This document shows positions 6,554 through 13,042 of a stretch of DNA of 13,083 nucleotides, one piece after another (the stretch's first letter is position 1; each line of letters opens with the position of its first letter). Under the pieces are notes generated by a model. The model was not told the origin of the DNA. It made no database searches and saw only the letters and a program-made list of their open reading frames with translations. Both the position numbers and the translations under genes were made by a program. The stretch is from an uncultured Collinsella sp. (GTDB lineage: Bacteria; Actinomycetota; Coriobacteriia; Coriobacteriales; Coriobacteriaceae): NCBI GenBank assembly GCA_900549195.1, contig URNK01000032.1, forward strand, positions 1 to 13,083. Direction: 5' to 3'.

Positions 6554-6673
6554 AAGTCGCCGCCCCCTGATGCCCAACCTCGCCTTTCAATTTCGAAGGC
6601 ATGACCCCAAGGTCTATGCCTTCTCATTTCAAGGCGATCTTGGGCATCAGGGAACGGCTTTGTTTTACATTTC
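6545..6673. repeat. 129-nt nested palindrome overlapping the map stop codon
   Basis: Arms pair in register from outside inwards. GAAATGTAAAA (6545-6555) pairs with TTTTACATTTC (6663-6673). GCCG (6559-6562) pairs with CGGC (6655-6658). CCCTGATGCCCAA (6565-6577) pairs with TTGGGCATCAGGG (6640-6652). TCGCCTT (6580-6586) pairs with AAGGCGA (6631-6637). GAAGGCAT (6595-6602) pairs with ATGCCTTC (6616-6623). GACC (6603-6606) pairs with GGTC (6611-6614) around a CCAA loop. That is about 47 base pairs with small internal loops. A U-rich stretch (6659-6666) follows the inner stem, so it could end transcription. Its size and symmetry also fit a palindromic dispersed element or a structured RNA. The family is not recognised. 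Confidence 0.85.
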
Positions 6674-6705
6674 AAATGTAACAAGTTCCACTTAGTTGTG
6701 GAGCC

Positions 6706-6746
6706 ATTACGAAGTTATTACGATGCGTGCATACGTGTTGTAAAAT
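6706..6746 (+). promoter_or_regulatory. Possible promoter of the infA block with ATTACGA direct repeats
   Basis: A TAAAAT at 6741-6746 resembles a -10 element. TTACGA at 6718-6723 sits exactly 17 bp upstream, in the -35 position, but matches the consensus poorly. ATTACGA occurs twice (6706-6712 and 6717-6723), 11 bp apart, or about one helical turn, which could suit an activator site. The placement downstream of the palindrome and 40 nt before infA supports a separate transcription start for infA-rplQ. Sequence evidence alone is weak. Confidence 0.4.
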
Positions 6747-6785
6747 ACTCAATCGCTGTCGTTTTCTAGAGAAAGATGATTGCTT

Positions 6786-7004
6786 GTGAAGAAGGAAGAC
6801 GCAATTGAGCTCGAGGGTACGGTAAAGGAACCGTTGCCCAACGCCATGTTTAAGGTCGAGCTCGAGAACGGTCATTCGGTTCTGTGCAACATTTCTGGCA
6901 AAATCCGAATGAATTACATCCGTATTCTCCCCGGTGACAGGGTTGTCGTGGAGCTTTCCCCGTACGACCTGACCCGCGGCCGCATCACCTATCGCTACAA
7001 ATAG
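6786..7004 (+). CDS. infA: Translation initiation factor IF-1
   Basis: This 72-residue OB-fold protein binds the ribosomal A site during initiation. Characteristic segments are IELEGTV, LPNAMFKVELENGH, GKIRMNYIRILPGDRV and the end ELSPYDLTRGRITYRYK. I chose GTG at 6786 because it gives exactly the usual 72 residues, beginning MKKEDAIE. An in-frame TTG at 6780 would add two residues. The ribosome binding site is weak (AGAGAAAG, about 6768-6775). The gene is separated from map by 232 nt holding the palindrome and a possible promoter, and from rpmJ by 150 nt. Confidence 0.96.
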   Translation: MKKEDAIELEGTVKEPLPNAMFKVELENGHSVLCNISGKIRMNYIRILPGDRVVVELSPYDLTRGRITYRYK

Positions 7005-7154
7005 CGGCACGCATACACGCACTCCATTTCCGACTGCAGGCTTAGCTCAACCTACGGTCGGATTGTGTGTGAAGACCAGCCATAGTTTTAAACGCCTGCG
7101 GCTGGGCGAGTAGATAGTAGGGAAGTAGTTTGAGCGCTACCGAAAGGAAGAACG
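7005..7154. other. infA-rpmJ spacer with competing hairpins
   Basis: No gene is seen in these 150 nt. TCCGAC (about 7029-7034) can pair with GTCGGA (about 7057-7062). CCAGCC (7076-7081) is the exact complement of GGCTGG (7100-7105). Within that loop, CGCC (7093-7096) could instead pair with GGCG (7105-7108), so the two folds exclude each other. The rpmJ ribosome binding site AAAGGAAG is at 7143-7150. A leader-type regulatory role is a guess. Confidence 0.4.
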
Positions 7155-7268
7155 ATGAAGGTACGTCCTTCGGTCAAGAAGATGTGCGATAAGTGCAAAA
7201 TCATTAGGCGCCATGGCAAGGTCCTCGTCATTTGCGAGAACCCCCGTCATAAGCAGCGTCAGGGTTAA
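7155..7268 (+). CDS. rpmJ: 50S ribosomal protein L36, zinc form
   Basis: This 37-residue protein, MKVRPSVKKMCDKC followed by a basic stretch ending RHKQRQG, is L36, the smallest large-subunit protein. The zinc ligands of the C+ form are all present: C11, C14, C27 and H32. The ATG at 7155 follows AAAGGAAG at 7143-7150. The position between infA and rpsM is standard. The gene is short and easily missed, but its family match is unambiguous. Confidence 0.97.
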   Translation: MKVRPSVKKMCDKCKIIRRHGKVLVICENPRHKQRQG

Positions 7269-7282
7269 GAGAGGAGACTACG

Positions 7283-7657
7283 TTGGCCCGTATTAATGGT
7301 GTCGACCTCCCGCGTGAGAAGCGCGTTGAGATCGGTCTGACCTACATTTACGGCATCGGCCGCACCACTGCGACGAAGATTTGCGTCGAGTGCAACGTTA
7401 ACGTGGATACGCGCGTTAAGGACCTCACCGAGGATGAGGTTAACGCCATCCGCGATTATATCGATAAGAACCAGATCATGGTTGAGGGCGACCTCCGCCG
7501 TGAGCGCAACCAGAACGTCAAGCGCCTTATGGACATCGGCTGCAACCGCGGCCTTCGTCACCGCAAGGGCCTCCCGGTCCGCGGCCAGCGCACCCACACT
7601 AACGCTCGTACCCGCAAGGGCCCGAAGCGTCAGATCGGTGCTAAGAAGAAGAAATAA
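7283..7657 (+). CDS. rpsM: 30S ribosomal protein S13
   Basis: This 124-residue protein is S13, a head protein that contacts the P-site tRNA and forms bridges to the large subunit. MARINGVDLPREKRVEIGLTY at the N-terminus, GIGRTTA, and the basic tail RGQRTHTNARTRKGPKR are family features. The start is TTG at 7283, 6 nt after GAGGAG (7271-7276). There is no ATG alternative, and starting anywhere else would lose the conserved N-terminus. rpsK follows after 14 nt. Confidence 0.98.
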   Translation: MARINGVDLPREKRVEIGLTYIYGIGRTTATKICVECNVNVDTRVKDLTEDEVNAIRDYIDKNQIMVEGDLRRERNQNVKRLMDIGCNRGLRHRKGLPVRGQRTHTNARTRKGPKRQIGAKKKK

Positions 7658-7671
7658 GGAGCGCTAGATAG

Positions 7672-8076
7672 ATGGCTACTGCTAAGAAGAACGTTCGCGC
7701 TGCCCGTCTGAAGCGCGCGGACCGTAAGAACATTTCCGTGGGCCAGGCTCACATTCGTTCTACGTTCAACAACACGATCGTTTCGATCACCGATCCCCAG
7801 GGCAATGTCATTTCCTGGAAGTCGGCTGGCCAGGTGGGCTTCAAGGGCTCCCGTAAGTCCACGCCGTTCGCTGCCCAGATGGCTGCCGAGGCTGCTGCCA
7901 AGCAGGCCATGGAGCACGGTATGAAGAAGGTTTCCGTCTTCGTCAAGGGCCCCGGCTCCGGTCGTGAGACCGCCATCCGCTCCCTCCAGGCTGCTGGCCT
8001 CGAGGTCTCGAGCATCCAGGACAAGACCCCCATTCCGCACAACGGCTGCCGCCCCAAGAAGCGTCGCCGCGTGTAA
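7672..8076 (+). CDS. rpsK: 30S ribosomal protein S11
   Basis: This 134-residue protein is S11, a platform protein that lines the exit-side mRNA path. HIRSTFNNTIVSITDPQGN (about residues 27-45), KGSRKSTPFAAQ, and the end PHNGCRPKKRRRV are conserved across bacteria. The ATG at 7672 follows AAGGAG at 7656-7661, with a 10-nt spacing. rpsD follows after a 19-nt gap. Confidence 0.98.
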   Translation: MATAKKNVRAARLKRADRKNISVGQAHIRSTFNNTIVSITDPQGNVISWKSAGQVGFKGSRKSTPFAAQMAAEAAAKQAMEHGMKKVSVFVKGPGSGRETAIRSLQAAGLEVSSIQDKTPIPHNGCRPKKRRRV

Positions 8077-8095
8077 CTGAAAGGATCGTATCAAT

Positions 8096-8692
8096 ATGGC
8101 AATCGACAGGACTCCTGTTCTTAAGCGCTGCCGTCAGCTCGGGATCGATCCCGCTGAGCTCGGTTACAGCAGCAAGAAGGAATCTATCCGTCAGCCCAAG
8201 CGCCGTCGCAAGGAATCTGAGTACGGCATGCAGCTGCGCGAGAAGCAGAAGGTCAAGTTTATTTATGGCGTTCTGGAGAAGCAGTTCCACGGCTACTTCA
8301 ACAAGGCCCGTAAGATGAACGGCGTCACCGGTGAGAACCTCATGATCATCCTTGAGTCTCGCCTCGACAACGTTGTCTTCCGTCTTGGCTTCGCCCGCAC
8401 CCGCAAAGAGGCTCGTCAGTCCGTCCGTCACGGTCACTTCACCGTGAACGGCAAGCGCGTGGACATTCCGTCCTACCGCGTCAAGGCCGGCGACGTCGTC
8501 GCTGTCGGCGAGAAGTTCCGTGACCTCCTCCCCATCAAGGAGGCCCTGATTTCCTCCGAGCGCTTTGAGGTCCCTGGCTGGCTCGAGGTCGATATCGAGA
8601 AGCTGTCTGGTAACGTGCTCGCTCTGCCGACGCGTGAGCAGATCAGCGGTGATATCAACGAGCAGCTCATCGTCGAGCTCTACTCTAAGTAG
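8096..8692 (+). CDS. rpsD: 30S ribosomal protein S4, zinc-free form
   Basis: This 198-residue protein is S4, a primary 16S rRNA binder that nucleates the body of the small subunit and often autoregulates its operon. The S4 RNA-binding domain is clear at about residues 88-150 (SRLDNVVFRLGFARTRKEARQ, then VNGKRVDIPSYRVKAGD). Zinc-type S4 proteins have four N-terminal cysteines. Only C12 is present here, so this is the C- form. The ATG at 8096 follows AAAGGAT. No structured leader of the kind used for S4 autoregulation is evident directly upstream. Confidence 0.98.
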   Translation: MAIDRTPVLKRCRQLGIDPAELGYSSKKESIRQPKRRRKESEYGMQLREKQKVKFIYGVLEKQFHGYFNKARKMNGVTGENLMIILESRLDNVVFRLGFARTRKEARQSVRHGHFTVNGKRVDIPSYRVKAGDVVAVGEKFRDLLPIKEALISSERFEVPGWLEVDIEKLSGNVLALPTREQISGDINEQLIVELYSK

Positions 8693-8724
8693 TCCATCCG
8701 GGCTGCTGAGGCTGGAGGTAATAC

Positions 8725-9666
8725 ATGTCAGAATTCATTAGGCCTCAGGTTCAGGTCGAAGAGATCAACGAGACGTCTGCTCGTGTCTCCGTCGAGCCGC
8801 TCGAGCGTGGCTACGGCGATACGCTGGGTAACTCCCTTCGTCGCGTTCTTCTGTCCTCGCTCGAGGGTGCCGCCGTCGAGGCTATTCAGATCGATGGCGC
8901 GCAGCACGAGTTCATGACCATCCCTAACATGGTCGAGGATGTCACCGACATCGTCCTGAATGTCAAGGGTCTTGTCTTCAGGGCTCTCGGCACGACCGAC
9001 GAGGCGACCGCCACCATCTCGGTTGACGGCCCCTGCGAGGTCACCGGTGCGGACTTCTTTATTCCGTCCGAGTTTGAGCTGGTCAACCCCGAGCAGCACA
9101 TCGCAACGCTCACCGAGGGTGGCCATCTCACCATGAGCATGCGCATCGGCTATGGCCGCGGCTATGTTTCTGGCGAGGCCAACAAGCGCGACAACGATCC
9201 CATCGGTGTGATCCACGTCGACTCGCTGTACTCGCCGGTTTCCCGTTGCGCCAAGCTCGTTGAGGCTTGCCGTGTCGGTCAGCACACCGACTACGACCGC
9301 CTTGTCCTCGAGATCGAGACCAACGGCTCCATCGCCCCGCGCGACGCCGTGGTCCAGGCTGCCAATATCATCAACCAGCATATGGCCGCCTTTATGAACC
9401 TTGCCGAGACCCCCGAGGTCGAGGAGGAGGCTTCGATCTTCGCTCCCGAGGTCACAAACGACAACGCCGAGCTGGACAAGCAGATCGAGGATCTGGACCT
9501 TTCCGTCCGTTCCTACAACTGCCTTAAGCGCGCCAGCATTCACTCGGTCCGTCAGCTCGTTGAGTTCTCGGAGAACGATCTGCTCAACATCCGTAACTTC
9601 GGTGTTAAGTCGATCGAGGAAGTGAAGGACAAGCTTGAGTCCATGGGCCTGAGCCTGAAGGCTTAA
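8725..9666 (+). CDS. rpoA: RNA polymerase subunit alpha
   Basis: This 313-residue protein is full-length alpha. The N-terminal dimerisation domain (about 1-230) contains GYGDTLGNSLRRVLLSSLEGAA at 29-50. A short acidic linker (EVEEEAS) precedes the C-terminal domain (about 250-313), with LSVRSYNCLKRASI and NFGVKSIEEVKDKL. R262 corresponds to the DNA UP-element contact R265 of E. coli alpha. The ATG at 8725 follows GGAGG (8714-8718). The position between rpsD and rplQ is canonical. Confidence 0.99.
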   Translation: MSEFIRPQVQVEEINETSARVSVEPLERGYGDTLGNSLRRVLLSSLEGAAVEAIQIDGAQHEFMTIPNMVEDVTDIVLNVKGLVFRALGTTDEATATISVDGPCEVTGADFFIPSEFELVNPEQHIATLTEGGHLTMSMRIGYGRGYVSGEANKRDNDPIGVIHVDSLYSPVSRCAKLVEACRVGQHTDYDRLVLEIETNGSIAPRDAVVQAANIINQHMAAFMNLAETPEVEEEASIFAPEVTNDNAELDKQIEDLDLSVRSYNCLKRASIHSVRQLVEFSENDLLNIRNFGVKSIEEVKDKLESMGLSLKA

Positions 9667-9696
9667 TGCTTCGCATATTTGAGGAGAAACTAGACC

Positions 9697-10164
9697 ATGC
9701 GTCACAACGTTAAGAAGGGCCTGAAGCTCGGCACCGATGCGAGCCACACCAAGGCCATGAAGAAGAGCCTTGCTAAGGCCCTCTTCGAGAACGACCGCAT
9801 CAAGACCACCGAGACCCGCGCTAAGGCGCTGCGTTCGGTCGTCGATCCGATCATCACCTGGGCCAAGAAGGGCGACCTGCACTCTCGTCGTCTGGCTATC
9901 GCCAAGCTCGGCGATAAGCAGCTCGTTGCCGAGATCTTCGACAAGGCTGCTCAGGGCATGTGGCAGGACCGCAACGGCGGTTACACCCGCATCATGAAGC
10001 TCGGTAACCGCAAGGGCGACAATGCTCCCATCGTTATCATGGAGCTCGTCACCGAGCCTTGCACGCCTAAGGCTAAGAAGGCTGCTCCGGCCCCCAAGAA
10101 GGCCGCTGCTCCCAAGAAGGTCGAGGCTGCCGAGGAGGCTCCTGCTGAGGAGACCGCTGAGTAG
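9697..10164 (+). CDS. rplQ: 50S ribosomal protein L17 with low-complexity C-terminal tail
   Basis: This protein has 155 residues. L17, located near the peptide exit tunnel, occupies the first 115 or so (MRHNVKKGLKLGTDASHTKAM through GDNAPIVIMELV). The remaining 38-40 residues are a low-complexity Ala/Lys/Pro then Ala/Glu tail (KAAPAPKKAAAPKK, later EEAPAEETAE), so the charge changes from positive to negative. Such tails occur on L17 in several actinobacterial groups. The ATG at 9697 follows GAGGAG (9681-9686). The gene ends 26 nt before the terminator that closes the operon. Confidence 0.97.
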   Translation: MRHNVKKGLKLGTDASHTKAMKKSLAKALFENDRIKTTETRAKALRSVVDPIITWAKKGDLHSRRLAIAKLGDKQLVAEIFDKAAQGMWQDRNGGYTRIMKLGNRKGDNAPIVIMELVTEPCTPKAKKAAPAPKKAAAPKKVEAAEEAPAEETAE

Positions 10165-10190
10165 ACAATCCGTCTGCATAGGCTATATTC

Positions 10191-10221
10191 GAGGGGTACG
10201 TTCGCGTACCCCTCTTTTTTT
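10191..10221 (+). terminator. Intrinsic terminator after rplQ
   Basis: GAGGGGTACG (10191-10200) and CGTACCCCTC (10205-10214) form a perfect 10-bp stem with a TTCG tetraloop, followed by seven T (10215-10221). It closes the ribosomal-protein operon just before truA. Confidence 0.97.
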
Positions 10222-10256
10222 GCCGAAATGCCATTGCCTGTTTGTTGGGAGCGTCC

Positions 10257-11081
10257 ATGACCGCGCCGTCTGATTTCAATTCGATTCCTGAGCTCGATGC
10301 CACGCTCGTTTTCCGCGTGGCCTACGATGGCTCGTCCTACAGCGGCTTTGCCGAGCAGCCCGGTCAGACGACGGTTGCGGGCGAGTTGCGCCGCGCTATC
10401 GAGACGCTCCTGCGCCGCCCGATCGACCTGACGTGTGCGGGGCGTACCGATGCCGGCGTGCATGCGGTGGCACAGTTCATCAGCGTGCCCGTAACGGACG
10501 CTGAGTTGGCTTTGACGCGCCGTAGGTGGCTGAGGGCTATGGATGCCCTCCTGCCCAAAGATATCGCCATAAACGAGGTCTACAAGGCCCGTAAAGGCTT
10601 TTCTGCACGCTTTGATGCGCGTTCCCGTACGTATACTTACCGTATTGCCGATCGAGATGCGCGCCCCGTGCTGTCCCGCGGTGCCGTGTGGTGGCATCGC
10701 TATCCCTTGGATGTTGAGGCTATGTCTGCTGCCTGCCCCGCGCTTTTGGGTGAGCAGGACTTTAAAAGCTTTTGCAAGGTTGCCTCGGCCGTTGGCAAGC
10801 CCACGCACCGCTGCGTGATGCGTGCCGAGTTTGGCCATGAGGTTGCGTTTGGCGAGGACATCCTGACGTTTACCATCGAGGGCAATGCGTTTCTGCATTC
10901 GATGGTCCGCACGATCGTGGGCACGCTTGTCGAGATTGGCGTGCATCGCCGTGAACCCGAGTGGATGCGCGAGGTCATCGATGCTTGCGACCGTACCGCT
11001 GCGGGCCCCACGGCTCCTGCCTGCGGCCTTACGTTTATGGGCGTGGATTACGATCCCGCCGAGCTTGTCGTGCTCGACTAG
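10257..11081 (+). CDS. truA: tRNA pseudouridine(38-40) synthase TruA
   Basis: This 274-residue enzyme converts uridines 38-40 in the tRNA anticodon stem-loop to pseudouridine. The catalytic motif CAGRTDAGVHA puts the nucleophile at D65. YDGSSYSGF near residue 23, RSRTYTYRI and the C-terminal FLHSMVRTIVGTLVEIG are family segments. Many homologues have a Trp after Y-x-G; here it is Phe (GFAEQPG). The ATG at 10257 lies 5 nt after GGGAG (10247-10251). In-frame TTG codons at 10242 and 10245 sit at or before that site and are less likely. The gene follows rplQ in the usual order but is separated from it by a strong terminator, so it needs read-through or its own promoter. Confidence 0.96.
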   Translation: MTAPSDFNSIPELDATLVFRVAYDGSSYSGFAEQPGQTTVAGELRRAIETLLRRPIDLTCAGRTDAGVHAVAQFISVPVTDAELALTRRRWLRAMDALLPKDIAINEVYKARKGFSARFDARSRTYTYRIADRDARPVLSRGAVWWHRYPLDVEAMSAACPALLGEQDFKSFCKVASAVGKPTHRCVMRAEFGHEVAFGEDILTFTIEGNAFLHSMVRTIVGTLVEIGVHRREPEWMREVIDACDRTAAGPTAPACGLTFMGVDYDPAELVVLD

Positions 11082-11089
11082 GGGAGGGC

Positions 11090-11108
11090 TCGACGCGTCG
11101 TGCGTCGA
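11090..11108 (+). other. Short hairpin after truA
   Basis: TCGACGC (11090-11096) pairs with GCGTCGA (11102-11108) around GTCGT. No T-tract follows, so a terminator call is not supported. The remaining truA-glycosyltransferase spacer to 11242 shows no clear promoter. Confidence 0.4.
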
Positions 11109-11242
11109 CACCCGTCATCTGTGGGCTGCGCGTGTGCAACATCTGTTCTTGGCGTGCAATACAACCGGTGTCTCATTGCTTTTATTGCCGGGGTGTACCA
11201 TGAACCACGGTTTGATTCATTGCTGTCGAGAGGACGGATAAC

Positions 11243-12283
11243 TTGGTTCGACGTGGCTCGCATCCGCGACTTTCGGTGATCCTTGTGGTAGAAGGTTCGC
11301 CCAGCTATGCGATGCGTGCGCTCGAGAGTATCCAGAACCAAGACCTCTACGATTTGCAGATTGTCGTTGTCTGCCGCGATGCTGCGCCCGGTGTGCGCCA
11401 TTCGCTTCAAGTTGCTGCCGACAGGGACATTCATATTGATTTGATTGACGTCGAGGACGCGAAGCGCGGTGCTTGTCTTCGTGCCGGTTTTGCTGCCTCG
11501 CGCGGCTCTCAAATCATCGCTATGAACGCCGATGAGTGGTTTGCTCCGCAGTCCCTTCCCAAGATGGTCGATATCGCGTGCGATACTGCGGCAGACATAG
11601 TGTTTCCCACGGTGTCGCTCGACCGCTATGATGCACATCGAGAGCGCCATTCGCGCGTCTTGGATGCTACTCATATTTCCATTGATAGCAAATCTTCGAT
11701 GGTGACCGGGCTGCCCCAGTTGATTTTGGGCGGCCTAGTCGCTCAGACCTCTGGCGTGATGTATAGCCGTCCGCTGTTTGAGGCATGCCTGTCGCGCGGC
11801 AAGGCGTACCGTACGGTTGAGTTTATGGCTTATGCGCTCTCGCAGGCACGATTCGTGTCCGGCTGCGGCGACGCTTGTTTCCACGCGGTGGCACCTAAGC
11901 TTACAGATGCCTTTGATCCCACCATGTATGCCAGGATATCCGATGACACTCGAGCGCTCGACAAGCTTGCGGACTCTCTCTCGGAAGCAGACAGCGGTGG
12001 TCGGCTCAAGCTGGCAAGCCAAAAGTTCTACTTTGCCGGACTGGTCGCCTGCATCGAGAATTTGTGCCTGAGCCCGCATGGGTTGTCGTCAATCGAGCGT
12101 TCCGCCCGCATGCGTGATATGCTCGATGCGCCTCGAACCCGTCAGATGGTCGCCGCGCTTAAGGACAATCATCGGGGACTCGGTCTGTTGTTTGGGCCGA
12201 TTGCCAGCGCCAAGCCCGCGCGCTGCGTGATGTGTACGCATCTGGCAGCTTTTCTTAACCGGACGGGCGCAAAAACCGCCTAA
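11243..12283 (+). CDS. Family-2-like glycosyltransferase with degenerate DxD
   Basis: The 346 residues begin like a GT-A-fold family 2 glycosyltransferase: LSVILVVEGSPSYAMRALES (10-29), then LQIVVVCRD (38-46), then AGFAASRGSQIIAMNADEW (81-99). NADEW (95-99) sits where GT2 enzymes usually have the D-x-D-D metal/sugar-nucleotide motif, so its first Asp is Asn and its last is Glu. The C-terminal half (about 200-346) matches nothing I recognise and has no clear membrane segment. The start is TTG at 11243, 8 nt after AGAGGA (11229-11234). No sugar-biosynthesis neighbours point to an acceptor. It may be an active cell-envelope transferase or a diverged one; donor and acceptor cannot be named. Confidence 0.7.
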   Translation: MVRRGSHPRLSVILVVEGSPSYAMRALESIQNQDLYDLQIVVVCRDAAPGVRHSLQVAADRDIHIDLIDVEDAKRGACLRAGFAASRGSQIIAMNADEWFAPQSLPKMVDIACDTAADIVFPTVSLDRYDAHRERHSRVLDATHISIDSKSSMVTGLPQLILGGLVAQTSGVMYSRPLFEACLSRGKAYRTVEFMAYALSQARFVSGCGDACFHAVAPKLTDAFDPTMYARISDDTRALDKLADSLSEADSGGRLKLASQKFYFAGLVACIENLCLSPHGLSSIERSARMRDMLDAPRTRQMVAALKDNHRGLGLLFGPIASAKPARCVMCTHLAAFLNRTGAKTA

Positions 12284-12294
12284 ACGGCTCATTA

Positions 12295-12322
12295 CGAAAC
12301 AAACTTGCATAGAATTGTTTCG
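12295..12322. promoter_or_regulatory. Inverted repeat upstream of argR
   Basis: CGAAACAA (12295-12302) and TTGTTTCG (12315-12322) are exact complements 12 nt apart, just after the glycosyltransferase stop. There is no following T-tract, so a protein-binding site or a weak hairpin is more likely than a terminator. The element lies about 95-120 bp before the argR start. Confidence 0.45.
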
Positions 12323-12354
12323 AAATGCGTTCTTATACACAAAAGCCTTCAAAT

Positions 12355-12381
12355 AGCGTTAAACTATTCAATCACTGATTG
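12355..12381. promoter_or_regulatory. Candidate ARG half-site and palindrome in the argR leader
   Basis: The 18-mer at 12355-12372 contains a good ATTCA half of the ArgR operator pattern (ATTCAAT at 12366-12372), but its left half is poor. It overlaps a 13-bp palindrome, CAATCA-C-TGATTG (12369-12381), about 35 bp before the argR start. Autoregulation by ArgR is common in other bacteria, but the match here is only partial. I see no strong promoter hexamers between 12284 and 12415. Confidence 0.35.
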
Positions 12382-12415
12382 ATTGTCTCCGCCATCTTTT
12401 GGAGAGAGGGTTTGT

Positions 12416-12853
12416 ATGGCTAAAAAACGCAATGGGCGCCAGGATGCCATTAGAGATATTGTGCGCAATAAGGACGTCCGTACGCAGCGCGTGCTGGTCG
12501 ATGAGCTCCGTGCTATGGGCTTTGATTGCACGCAGGCGACTGTCTCTCGCGATATTGCCGATATGGGGCTGCGTAAGCTCCCTGAGGGCATCTATGTTCT
12601 GGCAGAGGACCTGCACCTGCAGCGTATGGTTTCCGAGCTCGTAACGGGCGTTCTGCGCACCGATAATCTGGTTATGATCAAGGCTCAGCCTGGCACGGCT
12701 TCCGGTATCGCCGCCGCCGTTGATGCGGCAGAGCTGCCCGATGTGCTTGGCTCGCTTGCCGGCAACGATACGATTTTGGTTATTGCCCAGACGGCCGAGG
12801 ACGGCGAGCGTCTTGAGGCACTGATCAATAAGCTGAGCAATTCTCGCAAGTAG
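12416..12853 (+). CDS. argR: Arginine repressor ArgR
   Basis: This 145-residue regulator has the ArgR two-domain form. An N-terminal winged helix-turn-helix (about 6-60) includes the recognition segment TQATVSRDIADMGLRKL (39-55). A C-terminal hexamerisation and arginine-binding domain (about 75-145) includes QPGTASGIAAAVD. The effector motif reads AGNDTILVI (115-123), whereas well-studied ArgR/AhrC proteins have GDDT; the first Asp of the pair is Asn117. The ATG at 12416 follows GGAGAGAGGG (12401-12410). No arginine biosynthesis genes are in view. The gene is closed by two terminators. Confidence 0.96.
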   Translation: MAKKRNGRQDAIRDIVRNKDVRTQRVLVDELRAMGFDCTQATVSRDIADMGLRKLPEGIYVLAEDLHLQRMVSELVTGVLRTDNLVMIKAQPGTASGIAAAVDAAELPDVLGSLAGNDTILVIAQTAEDGERLEALINKLSNSRK

Positions 12854-12903
12854 GCGTGCGGGTCGTGCGCTCGGCACCGTGCGCGCTGACATAGTGGCTT
12901 GTA

Positions 12904-12938
12904 AGGGGTATCGACGTTGGTCGGTACCCCCCTTTTTT
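12904..12938 (+). terminator. Intrinsic terminator after argR
   Basis: GGGGTA (12905-12910) pairs with TACCCC (12925-12930), and CGAC (12912-12915) pairs with GTCG (12920-12923). One U-G wobble lies between the two stems and GTTG closes the loop. Six T follow at 12933-12938. Confidence 0.92.
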
Positions 12939-12981
12939 GTTCGCCGGTATAAAGACCGCCCACCAGGTCGCTTCAAACTAA

Positions 12982-13020
12982 AAGGTCCCCGAGCAGTTCA
13001 ATAGGCTGCTCGGGGGCCTT
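12982..13020. terminator. Second, probably bidirectional terminator
   Basis: CCCCGAGCAG (12987-12996) and CTGCTCGGGG (13006-13015) form a perfect 10-bp stem. A U-G pair and AAGG/CCTT extend it to 15 bp. The plus-strand tail is T-rich but interrupted (CCTTGTTGCTT). On the minus strand the stem is followed by CCTTTTAG. This suits a gap between convergent genes. Confidence 0.8.
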
Positions 13021-13042
13021 GTTGCTTATGGCCGGATGATTT

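Noticed and set aside
8728..10179. A 483-codon open frame on the minus strand
   Set aside because: It lies antisense to rpoA and rplQ, which are certain. Strong C/G-ending codon bias leaves the opposite strand open, and the translation is low-complexity Leu/Asp/Gly-rich with no family match.
10184..10189. TATATT as a -10 for truA
   Set aside because: There is no -35 partner, and a transcript starting there would run straight into the terminator at 10191-10221.
11196..11201. TACCAT as a -10 for the glycosyltransferase gene
   Set aside because: No -35 at proper spacing, and no correctly placed TGn extension.
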